A stretch of DNA of 29,806 nt, taken from positions 1 to 29,806 of the forward strand of contig CAYLZW010000039.1 in the NCBI GenBank assembly GCA_964388085.1, given 5' to 3'. Under the pieces are notes generated by a model that was given only the letters and a program-made list of their open reading frames with translations, had not been told where the DNA came from and searched no databases. The translations under genes were made by a program, and so were the position numbers. Positions 1 to 6,973 of this stretch are shown here, piece by piece (within the stretch, counting starts at the first letter, position 1; each line of letters opens with the position of its first letter). This DNA is from CAYLZW01 sp964388085. Lineage in GTDB: Bacteria; Myxococcota; UBA727; CAYLZW01.

Positions 1-1441
1 TGTACTGCTCGTCGGTGATGCGCTTCTGCTCGACCATCATGCGGCCGATGCGCTCGCCCGGCTCGCTCGACGCGTAGCCGATGGGCAGCCCGTCGCGCAG
101 GAAGACCGTGCGCGTGTTCGTGCCGCCCACCTGCAGCTTGATGGCGCCGGTGAAGCCTTCCCCGCGGCACAGCGACAAGAGCTGCGGGTAGCGCAGGTCC
201 TCGAACACGCCCTCGGCGGGGACGCCTCCGTCGGCGCCGTGCAGCGGCTGCGGCTCGAGCTTGGTGACGCGCGCCTCGAGCTCCTTGACGCGCTTCTCGG
301 CCGCTTCACGGGCCTTCTTCTGCGCGTAGAGGGCCTTCTTCAAATCGTTCATCTGCATGTCTTCGCCCCGCTCGGCTTCGCTGGCGCTCTCTTCCATGTT
401 CGCGATGAGATCCAGGATTTCTTCGTCGTCGTCATCGTTGGCGTCGTCGTGGTCGCCGCCCCGCGCGTCGGCCGCGGGCTCGTCCAGCGTCGTCAGCACC
501 GCCGCGGGCACCGCGGCGCTCGCGTGCTCGGCGTCGCCCTCGGGCGGGTCCGCCGCCGCTACCGCCACCGCGATCGCCGCCTCGGTGCGAGGGAACTCGA
601 AGTCGGCGTCGCCGCCGGGCGCGGGCAGCTCGGACGGTTGGTCATAGCCGCCGTCGAGCGTCATGCCGCCGAGGTCGAGCGGCACCTCCCGCGTCGAGTC
701 GGGACGCGCGTCGTCGTCGTCACCCTCGTTGGTGGGATCGGCCTCGACGCGGTTCACGATGGCGTCGATGTCGACCTTCTCCATCAGCTCGGTGTCCGGC
801 GCTTGCTGGCGAGCCTTCGCGTTCGACGTCGTCGACTCCGCGTCGGCGCCGCCGAACTGGCGCTCGAGGTCGGCGTTCACCTGCTCGAGATCGATCTGCG
901 CGACCTCGAGGGTCGCGAGCTCCTCGTCGAACTCGCCGCTGGCGCTCTTCACGCCGAGGTCGAGCGCGCTGATGTCGATCTCCGAGCCGGTCTCGACGGA
1001 GATGTCGAAGGAATTATTGACCTCGTCCTCGTGCAGCACGAGGTCTTCGTCCGGGTCGTCGTCGGCGCTCGTCACGCCGGCGGCGCTCAAGAGCGCGCTC
1101 GCGATGCTGTGCGGCGTGGCCTCGATGGCGAGGAAGGAGCCGACCTTGTACTGCTTCTCGAGGACGTGTCGGTCGGGCGCGGCGAGCTCGCTGGTCAGCA
1201 GATAGACGGCCGGGACCGCGCCGCCCTTCGCCACCCGCACCTGGCGCAGCAGCGACGAGCCGGCCTCGCCGGTGGCGTAGCGGTCCTGCACGACGAGGGC
1301 GTCGGCCTGCTCGCGAGACTCCTCCACGAGGCGCGCGGGGGCCTCGACGACCACGCCGTCGACGCCATCTTTCTGCAGCCGGGAGACGACGACGTGCGCC
1401 ACCCCCGTGTCTTGGATGCAGACCAGGACCCTGCGCGTCAT
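1..1441 (-). CDS. DUF4388 (PATAN-like) protein with degenerate receiver-like N-terminus, partial
   Basis: The gene reads leftward from ATG at 1441 and runs off the window at base 1, so 480 residues are visible and the C-terminus is missing. The start has a good ribosome site (AGGAAGG, 4-6 bases upstream). Residues 1-125 look like a response-regulator receiver fold (MTRRVLVCIQDTG, then a DALVVQD strand), but the phospho-acceptor position seems displaced, so it is probably not phosphorylated in the usual way. Residues 125-355 are an acidic, low-complexity linker with a run of Asp/Glu. A short coiled coil (about 360-395) leads to a DUF4388 domain (about 405-480) with FTGAIKL, VFLRDGLPIGYASS and ERIGRMMVEQKRIT motifs. 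DUF4388 proteins are abundant in Myxococcota and are linked to motility, polarity and signalling scaffolds; the precise role here is unknown. It is transcribed divergently from the operon beginning at 1754. Confidence 0.85.
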   Translation of the reverse strand, partial: MTRRVLVCIQDTGVAHVVVSRLQKDGVDGVVVEAPARLVEESREQADALVVQDRYATGEAGSSLLRQVRVAKGGAVPAVYLLTSELAAPDRHVLEKQYKVGSFLAIEATPHSIASALLSAAGVTSADDDPDEDLVLHEDEVNNSFDISVETGSEIDISALDLGVKSASGEFDEELATLEVAQIDLEQVNADLERQFGGADAESTTSNAKARQQAPDTELMEKVDIDAIVNRVEADPTNEGDDDDARPDSTREVPLDLGGMTLDGGYDQPSELPAPGGDADFEFPRTEAAIAVAVAAADPPEGDAEHASAAVPAAVLTTLDEPAADARGGDHDDANDDDDEEILDLIANMEESASEAERGEDMQMNDLKKALYAQKKAREAAEKRVKELEARVTKLEPQPLHGADGGVPAEGVFEDLRYPQLLSLCRGEGFTGAIKLQVGGTNTRTVFLRDGLPIGYASSEPGERIGRMMVEQKRITDEQY

Positions 1442-1571
1442 CGCCTTCCTAAACCCCTAGCGCAAACGAGGCGCCTACACGACGGGCGGCGCCTTCATCT
1501 CCACGCCGCCGCACCCGAAAGCGTCTAACACACTCCGAGACCCGGGGACGAATCCCTGCGCACCAACTCAT

Positions 1572-1609
1572 CCGATGTAGGACCTGCACCAGTCCGCCCG
1601 ATGTAGGAC
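1572..1609 (+). repeat. Direct repeat CCGATGTAGGAC x2 (putative operator)
   Basis: Two exact copies of CCGATGTAGGAC begin at 1572 and 1598. The 26-base spacing is about two and a half helical turns. An inverted copy of the core TGTAGGAC lies downstream at 1656-1663 and could pair with the second copy in RNA (8-base stem, 46-base loop). A role as operator is inferred from position only. Confidence 0.5.
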
Positions 1610-1635
1610 GTACGCACACCGAGGCGGCTGCTCGC

Positions 1636-1665
1636 TTGCGGTGAATGTCGCCAGTGTCCTACACG
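1636..1665 (+). promoter_or_regulatory. Candidate sigma70-type promoter for the 1754-5238 operon
   Basis: TTGCGG (1636-1641), an 18-base spacer and TACACG (1660-1665) resemble -35 and -10 elements. Transcription would begin near 1672, giving a leader of about 80 bases before the GTG at 1754. The -10 overlaps the inverted TGTAGGAC box (1656-1663), which would allow a bound regulator to repress. The match is partial and unproven. Confidence 0.35.
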
Positions 1666-1753
1666 TCGGAGGGGACGCGTCCTTTGGAAGGCGCCGTCGA
1701 ACCCCCGCGCCGCTGAGCAGCCCGTAACCCCCGCGCTCCGGAGCCGAAGAGCC

Positions 1754-2392
1754 GTGAAGACTCCCCTTGAGCCCCTGTTTCGCCTCTGTCCGCCTCTCCC
1801 GACGCGCGCGCTCCTGGCCACGGCGGTGGCGCTCGGGCTCGCGCTCGTGCCGACCGGCGCCTACGCGGCCAGCGTGTTCTTGAACGGCGTCAACATCGAC
1901 GGCGTGACCGGGCAGAAGTTCGAGAACTGCACCGTCGAGCTCGACGCCAACGGGAACATCCTCATCACGGCCAAGGGTTACCAGGTACAGACCGTCTCGC
2001 CGACGAAGCCCGGCCCGAGCGCCGAGAGCGGACCGGTGTCGAAGCGCTACTTCCTCGTCAGTGAGACGAACGCCCCGGGCATGGCGCAGTACGACATCGA
2101 CGTGTTCGTCAACGCCGTCTGGATCAAGCGCATCTCGCACGAGGACCCGCAGACCGTGCTCGAGATCGGACGTCACCTGAAGAAGGGCAAGAACGTCATC
2201 CACTTCACGGCGACGAAGAACGTCGGCAGCGCGCGCCGCAGCACCTCGCCGCAGCACTATCTGAAGATCATCATCGGCGAGGGCAACATCGGCGGGAACA
2301 ACGTCATGATCGACAACGCGCTGCTCGAGTACTCGCGCAACGCGTCCGAGATGAAGAACTACTCCGACGACTTCGAGGTCAAGGGGCGCTGA
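1754..2392 (+). CDS. Secreted protein of unknown function
   Basis: The 212-residue product starts at GTG and has a clear Sec signal peptide: basic and neutral N-region, hydrophobic stretch ALLATAVALGLALV, and a likely cleavage after AYA (about residue 38). The mature part is rich in short beta strands (SVFLNGVNIDGVTG, NILITAKGYQV, YDIDVFVNAVWIKRI, KGKNVIHFTATK), suggesting a compact beta-sandwich in the periplasm or outside the cell. No catalytic motif is visible, there are few Cys, and I do not recognise a named family. It is the first gene of an apparent operon; a 16-base palindrome follows immediately and the next gene starts 33 bases on. A ligand- or carbohydrate-binding role is possible but not shown by the sequence. 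Confidence 0.8.
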   Translation: MKTPLEPLFRLCPPLPTRALLATAVALGLALVPTGAYAASVFLNGVNIDGVTGQKFENCTVELDANGNILITAKGYQVQTVSPTKPGPSAESGPVSKRYFLVSETNAPGMAQYDIDVFVNAVWIKRISHEDPQTVLEIGRHLKKGKNVIHFTATKNVGSARRSTSPQHYLKIIIGEGNIGGNNVMIDNALLEYSRNASEMKNYSDDFEVKGR

Positions 2393-2406
2393 TCGCGGCC
2401 GCGATC
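2391..2406. repeat. 16-base perfect palindrome GATCGCGGCCGCGATC
   Basis: The palindrome overlaps the stop codon of the secreted protein gene and lies in the 33-base gap before the next gene. It could form a small hairpin modulating expression between the two genes, but there is no U-tract, so a full terminator is unlikely. It may also be simple GC-rich chance. Confidence 0.35.
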
Positions 2407-2425
2407 GCCTGGCCAGGGGGCAGAC

Positions 2426-2986
2426 GTGTTCCTTCACCTGCAGGGTCACTCTTCGCTCGGCATCATCCCCGACCAGGTGGTCGCGGTCATCGAGTCGATC
2501 AACGCGCCCAACATCGGGACGCCGCTCGGCACCGAGCGGACCAAGGCGTACATCGTCGGGCTGCGCCTGCCCTCGGGCAACTTCACCGTCGCCATCTATC
2601 TCCACCTCGTGGAGTCGAACCGCGCCTGCATCTACGCGGCCGATCCGCTCGAGGTGTCGCTCGACGGCTACTCGCCGCTCGAGGGCGACGCGATCCAGTT
2701 CGCCGAGTCCATGGGCTTCATGCTCGACAACCTGAACTTCCGCGCCAAGCCGCCCGACGAGATCATGCGGCTCGTTCAGGTGCTGCCCTTCTTCCACGAG
2801 ACGCCGCCGCGCGCGCACGCGTACGACATGGGGGAGATGGCCGACAGCACGCCGCAGCGGCGCATCCCCGGGGAAGAAAGCGCGGCGCCGCTCGCGCCCG
2901 CGGCGGGGACGGCGGAGGCGCGCGCGCTGCCGAGCTTGCACCCCGACGAGTCGGCCGCCCTGGCGCGTCTGTTGTCGTCGTTCTAA
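2426..2986 (+). CDS. Conserved-looking cytosolic protein of unknown function
   Basis: A 186-residue protein starting at GTG with a purine-rich ribosome site (CAGGGGGCA) upstream. There is no signal peptide or membrane segment. Residues 1-125 look like a folded alpha/beta domain (FLHLQGHSSLGIIPDQVVAVIES, TKAYIVGLRLPSGNFTVAIYLHLVE, GDAIQFAESMGFMLDNLNF); the last 55 residues are Ala/Glu/Pro-rich and probably disordered, ending in a short amphipathic tail (SAALARLLSSF). I do not recognise the family. It is followed after 9 bases by the Tgl-like lipoprotein gene, so it probably shares its transcript; a link to pilus or envelope biology is inference from that neighbour only. Confidence 0.75.
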   Translation: MFLHLQGHSSLGIIPDQVVAVIESINAPNIGTPLGTERTKAYIVGLRLPSGNFTVAIYLHLVESNRACIYAADPLEVSLDGYSPLEGDAIQFAESMGFMLDNLNFRAKPPDEIMRLVQVLPFFHETPPRAHAYDMGEMADSTPQRRIPGEESAAPLAPAAGTAEARALPSLHPDESAALARLLSSF

Positions 2987-2995
2987 GAGGCTGCC

Positions 2996-3838
2996 ATGCC
3001 TTCGTTCACGCGCCTCGCCCTCTGCTCCTGTTTGTTGCCGTTGTCGCTCGCGCTCTCCTGCGCGCACACGCCGACGGACCAGGAGCGCGAGCAGTCCGCC
3101 GCCGAATACAAAGCGGGCCTCGCCCTCGTGCACGAGGCGCAGCAGGCGGCCGTCGAGGGAGACGCGGTCAAGCAGGATCTCAAGTACCGCCTCGCGCTCG
3201 AGTCGCTCTTGAAGTCGCACAAGCTCGACCCCGAGAACGCGGACGTGAACTACCTGCTCGGGCTCGTCTACTTCTCGGGCTTCAAGCGCCACGCCGAGAG
3301 CGAGCAGCACCTGAAGCTCGCGCTCGCCAAAAGGCAGGACGACTTCCCCGAGGCGGACAACCTGCTCGGCAGCGTCCTCGTCGACGTCGGGCGCCCGGCC
3401 GAGGCGCTGCCGCACTTCGAGCGCGCGCGTTCGAACCTGCTCTACAAGACGCCCTACTTCTCGGAGCAGGAGCTCGGCTGGGCCAAGTACAAGCTCGGCC
3501 GGCTCGACGAGGCCGCGGCGCACCTGCGCAACGCCCTCGTCGCGCAGCCGGATCTCTGCGGGGGCTACATCAAGCTGGCGGAGGTCGAGGAGGCGCGCGC
3601 GAACCACGACGAGGTCGCCGAGGTGCTCGCCGACTTCGTCGAGCGCTGTGACTCCGACCGGCTGCGCGCGGCTTGTGGGCCGAGCCTGCTCGCCTGGGGC
3701 TACTACCGCCTCGGCATGACGAAGCTGAAGGCCGGCGACATGCCGGCGGCGGCGCACGCGCTCTCGACCTGCAGCGGACGCTTTCCGGGCGAGGCCGTCG
3801 CCGAGGAGTGCGATCGCTCGCTCAAGCTCATGCAGTAG
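2996..3838 (+). CDS. Tgl/PilF-like TPR lipoprotein (putative type IV pilus pilotin)
   Basis: A 280-residue exported protein. The N-terminus has a hydrophobic signal ending LALSC, so Cys22 is the likely lipidated residue, although the lipobox is not fully canonical (Ala at -3). About six tetratricopeptide repeats follow (for example residues 60-85 with LESLLKSHKLDPENADVNYLLGLVYF, then repeats with EADNLLGSVLVDVGRPAEALPHFERA and LGWAKYKLGRLDEAAAHLRNAL). The segment LLYKTPYFSEQELGWAKYKLG matches my memory of Tgl of Myxococcus and PilF/PilW of other bacteria, outer-membrane lipoproteins required for assembly of the PilQ secretin. Length agrees with that family. A generic TPR lipoprotein remains possible. 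Ribosome site is GAGG 5-8 bases before ATG. It lies directly before recO. Confidence 0.65.
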   Translation: MPSFTRLALCSCLLPLSLALSCAHTPTDQEREQSAAEYKAGLALVHEAQQAAVEGDAVKQDLKYRLALESLLKSHKLDPENADVNYLLGLVYFSGFKRHAESEQHLKLALAKRQDDFPEADNLLGSVLVDVGRPAEALPHFERARSNLLYKTPYFSEQELGWAKYKLGRLDEAAAHLRNALVAQPDLCGGYIKLAEVEEARANHDEVAEVLADFVERCDSDRLRAACGPSLLAWGYYRLGMTKLKAGDMPAAAHALSTCSGRFPGEAVAEECDRSLKLMQ

Positions 3839-3883
3839 CGCCCCCACCCCGGCGTGCGCCGGCCGCTCGTCGGAAGAGGCCTC

Positions 3884-4630
3884 GTGACGAGCCTTGAACC
3901 CTTCAGCGACGAGTCGTTCGTGTTCGGGCTCGTGCCCTATGGCGACACCGACCTCGTCGTGCGCCTGTTCGCTCGAGAGCACGGCCGCGTACGCGCGTTC
4001 GCGCGGGGCGCGCGCAGCCCGAAGAAGCGCTTCTCGGGCGGGCTCTCGCCGCTGTCCTTCGGCCGGGCGGAGCTGCGACGCCGTCGAGGGGCGGAGCTGT
4101 TGGCGCTCGAGGGCTTCGATCCCGAGGGGCGCTTCTTCGGGCTCGCGGAAGATCCCGGACGCTATGGCCGCGCCGCGTACCTCGCGGAGGTGACCGAGCG
4201 GCTCATCCCCGAGGAGGAGCGCGCGACCGCGCTCTTCGATCTGCTGGTGGTCGCGTTCACGCGGTTGTCGTCGGGGAGCGCGGACGCTCGGCTGCTCCGC
4301 GGCTACGAGCTGAAGCTGCTCGAGGAGACCGGCTACCTGCCGGACCTGACGCACGCGGAGGACTCGCCCGACGAGGAGCCGATCCTCCTCGACACGCGCA
4401 CGGGGGCGCTGGTGGCGCACGACGCGCCCGGGACGCTCCCGTTCCCGCCGCGCGCGCGAGGCGCCGCCCTCGCGCTCTTGACGGCGCCGCTCTCACAGCC
4501 TCCCGACGTCGAGCACGAGGTGCTGCGCGAGGTCGCGCGCCTGTTCGCCTGCCACCTGCGGCTCATGGACATCAAGGACCTGCGCAGCGTCGCCTTCCTG
4601 CGCTCCCTCGCGAGCGGAGCCGGGACGTGA
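3884..4630 (+). CDS. recO: DNA repair protein RecO
   Basis: A 248-residue RecO-family protein. RecO loads RecA onto SSB-coated single-stranded DNA together with RecR in RecF-pathway repair. The N-terminal OB-fold is recognisable: FVFGLVPYGDTDLVVRLFARE followed by GRVRAFARGARSPKKRFSGGLSPLSFGRAEL, a typical RecO pattern; the helical C-terminal part contains the RGYELKLLEETGYLPDL segment. The usual zinc-binding Cys residues of some RecO proteins are not seen in the central region, as in many Gram-negative members. I prefer GTG at 3884, which has GGAAGAGG just upstream and fits the family N-terminus; an in-frame GTG at 3854 would add ten residues without a ribosome site. Its stop overlaps the next gene by 4 bases (GTGA). 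Confidence 0.88.
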   Translation: MTSLEPFSDESFVFGLVPYGDTDLVVRLFAREHGRVRAFARGARSPKKRFSGGLSPLSFGRAELRRRRGAELLALEGFDPEGRFFGLAEDPGRYGRAAYLAEVTERLIPEEERATALFDLLVVAFTRLSSGSADARLLRGYELKLLEETGYLPDLTHAEDSPDEEPILLDTRTGALVAHDAPGTLPFPPRARGAALALLTAPLSQPPDVEHEVLREVARLFACHLRLMDIKDLRSVAFLRSLASGAGT

Positions 4631-5238
4631 GCGGAGGGCGACGCACGGCCGAGCCGCAGGCGGTGACGCGAGCGATCCAGCAGCTCGCCCTCGGGCAGCG
4701 CGAGGAGGCGGCGGCTTCCCTCGCGCGGGTCGTGCGGGAGCTGGCGGAGGAGCCGGCGCTCGCGGCCGTGTACGCGCGCTTGTCGTCGTCCTTGCGCTCG
4801 CTGCTCGAAGGCGAGCGGGCCGCGAGCGGCGCCCTGCGCCTGCCGTGCCCTGCCTGCGGCGTCGCGTTCCTCGACGGAGTGACGACGGCGCACCGCCGGC
4901 TGACGCTGCTCGAGGCGTGCTCGCACTGTGACGCCGAGCTGCCGGAGCTGCAGCGCCACGTCGACGGCCGGACGTATCCGCCGGACGCGCGCGTGGTCTC
5001 GGCGAGCGCTCGGCTCGAGCAGCTCGAGCGGGAGCTCGAGCACGTGCGGCACCTCGCGGGGCTCGCTCACCCGACCACGGTGCGTTGGGAGCGGACGGTG
5101 GCGGAGGCGGCGCTCGTCCGCGGCCGCATCGAGCGCGCGCGCGGCCTGCTGGCGAGGGCCGCGCGTGCATCGCTCACGCCCGACGTCGGCTACGCGCATC
5201 TTCTGAGGGCGATCCACGACGCCGAGCGTCCCGCGTAG
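4627..5238 (+). CDS. Zinc-ribbon protein of unknown function, coupled to recO
   Basis: A 203-residue protein starting at a GTG that overlaps the recO stop codon (GTGA), so it is probably translationally coupled. Residues 1-70 are helical (Ala/Glu/Arg-rich). A four-Cys cluster, C74-PA-C77 and C98-SH-C101, is arranged like a zinc ribbon. The rest is helical and Leu/Glu/Arg-rich (LEQLERELEHVRHLAGLAH, VRGRIERARGLLARAARA). There is no signal peptide. I do not recognise a family. Its position argues for co-expression with recO and the RecA-loading function, but a structural role unrelated to repair is equally possible. Confidence 0.7.
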   Translation: MSGGRRTAEPQAVTRAIQQLALGQREEAAASLARVVRELAEEPALAAVYARLSSSLRSLLEGERAASGALRLPCPACGVAFLDGVTTAHRRLTLLEACSHCDAELPELQRHVDGRTYPPDARVVSASARLEQLERELEHVRHLAGLAHPTTVRWERTVAEAALVRGRIERARGLLARAARASLTPDVGYAHLLRAIHDAERPA

Positions 5239-5317
5239 GGGCGCGCGCACGAACGGATGGCCTGACGAGAGCAGCGGCAGTAGCCTCGGCCTTTGAACCC
5301 GCTCGAAGGGGCCGCGC

Positions 5318-6574
5318 ATGCCGCGAATCGATCGTCCCGCCTCGCCGCGCGTCTCCCGCGCGCGGTCCGCCGCCGAACAGCCGGCCCGGGTGACGACGAC
5401 GCCGCCGCGCTCGGACGCCGCGGCGACGTTTTTGGGCGCCGGTACGCTGTCGGTGAACGACGTGGCCGTGCCCGGCCCCGCGGCGGACGCTATCGCCTCC
5501 CGGCTCGCCGCGCTCGGCGCCCGCGCGGAGACGCTCCGGCCCGGCGTCGCGGCGTTGTACGAGCGTTATGACGTGGGCGAGCGCATGGGGCGGCCGCGCG
5601 AGCGCGTGCTCACCTGGGCGGCTTTCGTCGACGAGCGCCTGCGGGGAGCGGACACGCCGGCGGCCTTGGCGCGGCGCCTCATCGACGACGACGTGCGCCG
5701 GCAGCTGTTCCTGCTCGAGGGCATCCTGAAGCTCTACAAGAAGGACCACGACGAGCTGAGGCCGCATCGCGACGCCGTCAAGGCGCTCGAGGACGCCATC
5801 GGCGCGGTCACGGGCGCACAGGCACAGTTCGAGGCGCTGGCCGGCCTGGCCGCGGTCCCCGACGACGTGAAGGCGCACCTGCGGGCGCGGCTCGAGGACG
5901 CCGAGGAGGCCCTCGTGGCCGTCGTCGCGCAGGGTTGGTTTCCAGACCGCGACGGCAAGGTGCCCGCCATGGCCGGGCTGGTCGGGACGCTCGAGGGGCT
6001 CTACTTCGGCTCGGACAAGCAGGACCGCAGCTTCCTCGCCGACGAGCTGCGTGACGAGCTGAAGGAGATCCGCGACACCGCCTACGACATGGCCGACCTG
6101 CAGGGCGAGGTCGGCATGCATGAGCTGCGGCGCGATCTGCGCTGGTTCCCCATCTACGTCGAGTCGCTCGACGGGCTCGTGCAGCTCAGCGAAGCGCAGA
6201 ACCCGCTGCCCAGCTACGAGGGGCTGCTCGACGACGAGCTCGCGCGCTCGAAGTTCGTGAAGCTGCCGCCGGCCGACCTCGACAAGCACCCGATGACGTT
6301 GTCGTTGAGCCTGTACACGGCGGTCATGGAGCAGGTGCTCGGCCTCGGCGCGCTGAAGGATGAGCGCGAGACCATCGAGGGGCTCGCCGACGCGTTGGTG
6401 GCCGTCGGCAGGGCAGAGCCGGGCGACGACGCCGTGCAGGCGGCCAGCGAGATGCTCGGCCGCGACGCCGACGCCGACGCCGAGCTCACCGCCGAGGCGG
6501 AGAGGCGATATCGGGAGCTGACGGAGCGGGGGCTCATCCAGGCGCTGCGCAAAGAGCTCAAGCGCTACGAGTAG
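5318..6574 (+). CDS. Divergent CHAD-like alpha-helical protein
   Basis: A 418-residue cytosolic protein starting at ATG with ribosome site GAAGGGG. The first 45 residues are basic and disordered. The remainder is almost entirely helical and acidic. Two segments recall CHAD domains (conserved histidine alpha-helical, known to bind polyphosphate): RRQLFLLEGILKLYKKDHDELRPHRDAV (about 128-155) and the motif MHELRRDLRWFPIYVESLDG (about 268-287), which fits the H-x-x-R-x-x-x-R pattern of the CHAD repeat. The match is by eye and weaker than for a canonical CHAD protein. It is the first gene of a block that also contains a CYTH protein, and CHAD and CYTH commonly occur together, which supports the call. 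A DUF of unrelated function is the main alternative. Confidence 0.5.
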   Translation: MPRIDRPASPRVSRARSAAEQPARVTTTPPRSDAAATFLGAGTLSVNDVAVPGPAADAIASRLAALGARAETLRPGVAALYERYDVGERMGRPRERVLTWAAFVDERLRGADTPAALARRLIDDDVRRQLFLLEGILKLYKKDHDELRPHRDAVKALEDAIGAVTGAQAQFEALAGLAAVPDDVKAHLRARLEDAEEALVAVVAQGWFPDRDGKVPAMAGLVGTLEGLYFGSDKQDRSFLADELRDELKEIRDTAYDMADLQGEVGMHELRRDLRWFPIYVESLDGLVQLSEAQNPLPSYEGLLDDELARSKFVKLPPADLDKHPMTLSLSLYTAVMEQVLGLGALKDERETIEGLADALVAVGRAEPGDDAVQAASEMLGRDADADAELTAEAERRYRELTERGLIQALRKELKRYE

Positions 6575-6582
6575 GTCAGGTC

Positions 6583-6876
6583 ATGACGGCGAACGACGAG
6601 AGCGAACGGAAGGTTGGCAAGCTCGGCAACGTCTACGAGGACAACCCCCGGGCGACGCGGCATCCTCGCGCGGCGGAGCGGGTACGGCGGCAGCGGCGGG
6701 CAGGGGGTCCGGACGCAGCGGCGCTGGCGCTCGAGAAGGCCGGCGCGGCGCAGCGGGCGCTCGATCCCGGCGGAGAGGCGGCGCCGGATCATGGAGCGCC
6801 CGCCGGGGCTGCAAATGCAATGAAATTCCATACTTGGGGCAGGGGAGCGGGCGCGTCCGAGAGCGACCCCGAGTAG
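6583..6876 (+). CDS. Small basic hypothetical protein
   Basis: A 97-residue frame starting 8 bases after the CHAD-like gene, with GGTCAGG upstream of its ATG. The N-terminal 20 residues (ERKVGKLGNVYED) look protein-like and use host codons; the middle is rich in Arg, Ala and Gly and the last third is low in information content. A perfect hairpin follows it, consistent with being the last gene of a two-gene unit. No family is recognised and the frame could be fortuitous in this GC-rich sequence. Confidence 0.4.
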   Translation: MTANDESERKVGKLGNVYEDNPRATRHPRAAERVRRQRRAGGPDAAALALEKAGAAQRALDPGGEAAPDHGAPAGAANAMKFHTWGRGAGASESDPE

Positions 6877-6881
6877 CCCCT

Positions 6882-6899
6882 CGGGGCGGCGCCGCCCCG
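6882..6899 (+). terminator. Perfect 18-base palindrome, terminator-like hairpin
   Basis: CGGGGCGGC followed by GCCGCCCCG can fold as a 7-base GC stem with a GCGC loop, 5 bases after the stop of the small basic protein gene. It is not followed by a U-tract, only by CGCCAAAATTCC, so termination would be imperfect. It may mark the end of the 5318-6876 transcript, in which case the next gene has its own promoter. Confidence 0.45.
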
Positions 6900-6973
6900 C
6901 GCCAAAATTCCAGGCCTCGCGCTACCTTAGGCAGCGCGCGGCGCCTCGTTGCCGTGTGCTCGAAGGAGCCGAC

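Larger units (their letters stand above)
1442..1753. other. Divergent intergenic region with three TGTAGGAC boxes
   Basis: This 312-base non-coding stretch separates the leftward DUF4388 gene and the rightward operon starting at 1754. It contains the 12-mer CCGATGTAGGAC twice in direct orientation (1572-1583 and 1598-1609, 26 bases apart) and the complement of its core, GTCCTACA, at 1656-1663. These are good candidates for binding sites of one transcription factor. A possible sigma70-type promoter overlaps the third box. No convincing reading frame on either strand was accepted here. Confidence 0.6.

Noticed and set aside
239..1528. Open frame of 429 codons on the plus strand
   Set aside because: Shadow of the DUF4388 gene, which reads on the minus strand with a ribosome site and recognisable domain motifs.
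1568..4420. Open frame of 950 codons on the minus strand
   Set aside because: Antisense shadow of the secreted protein, unknown, Tgl-like and recO genes; no domain and no ribosome site.
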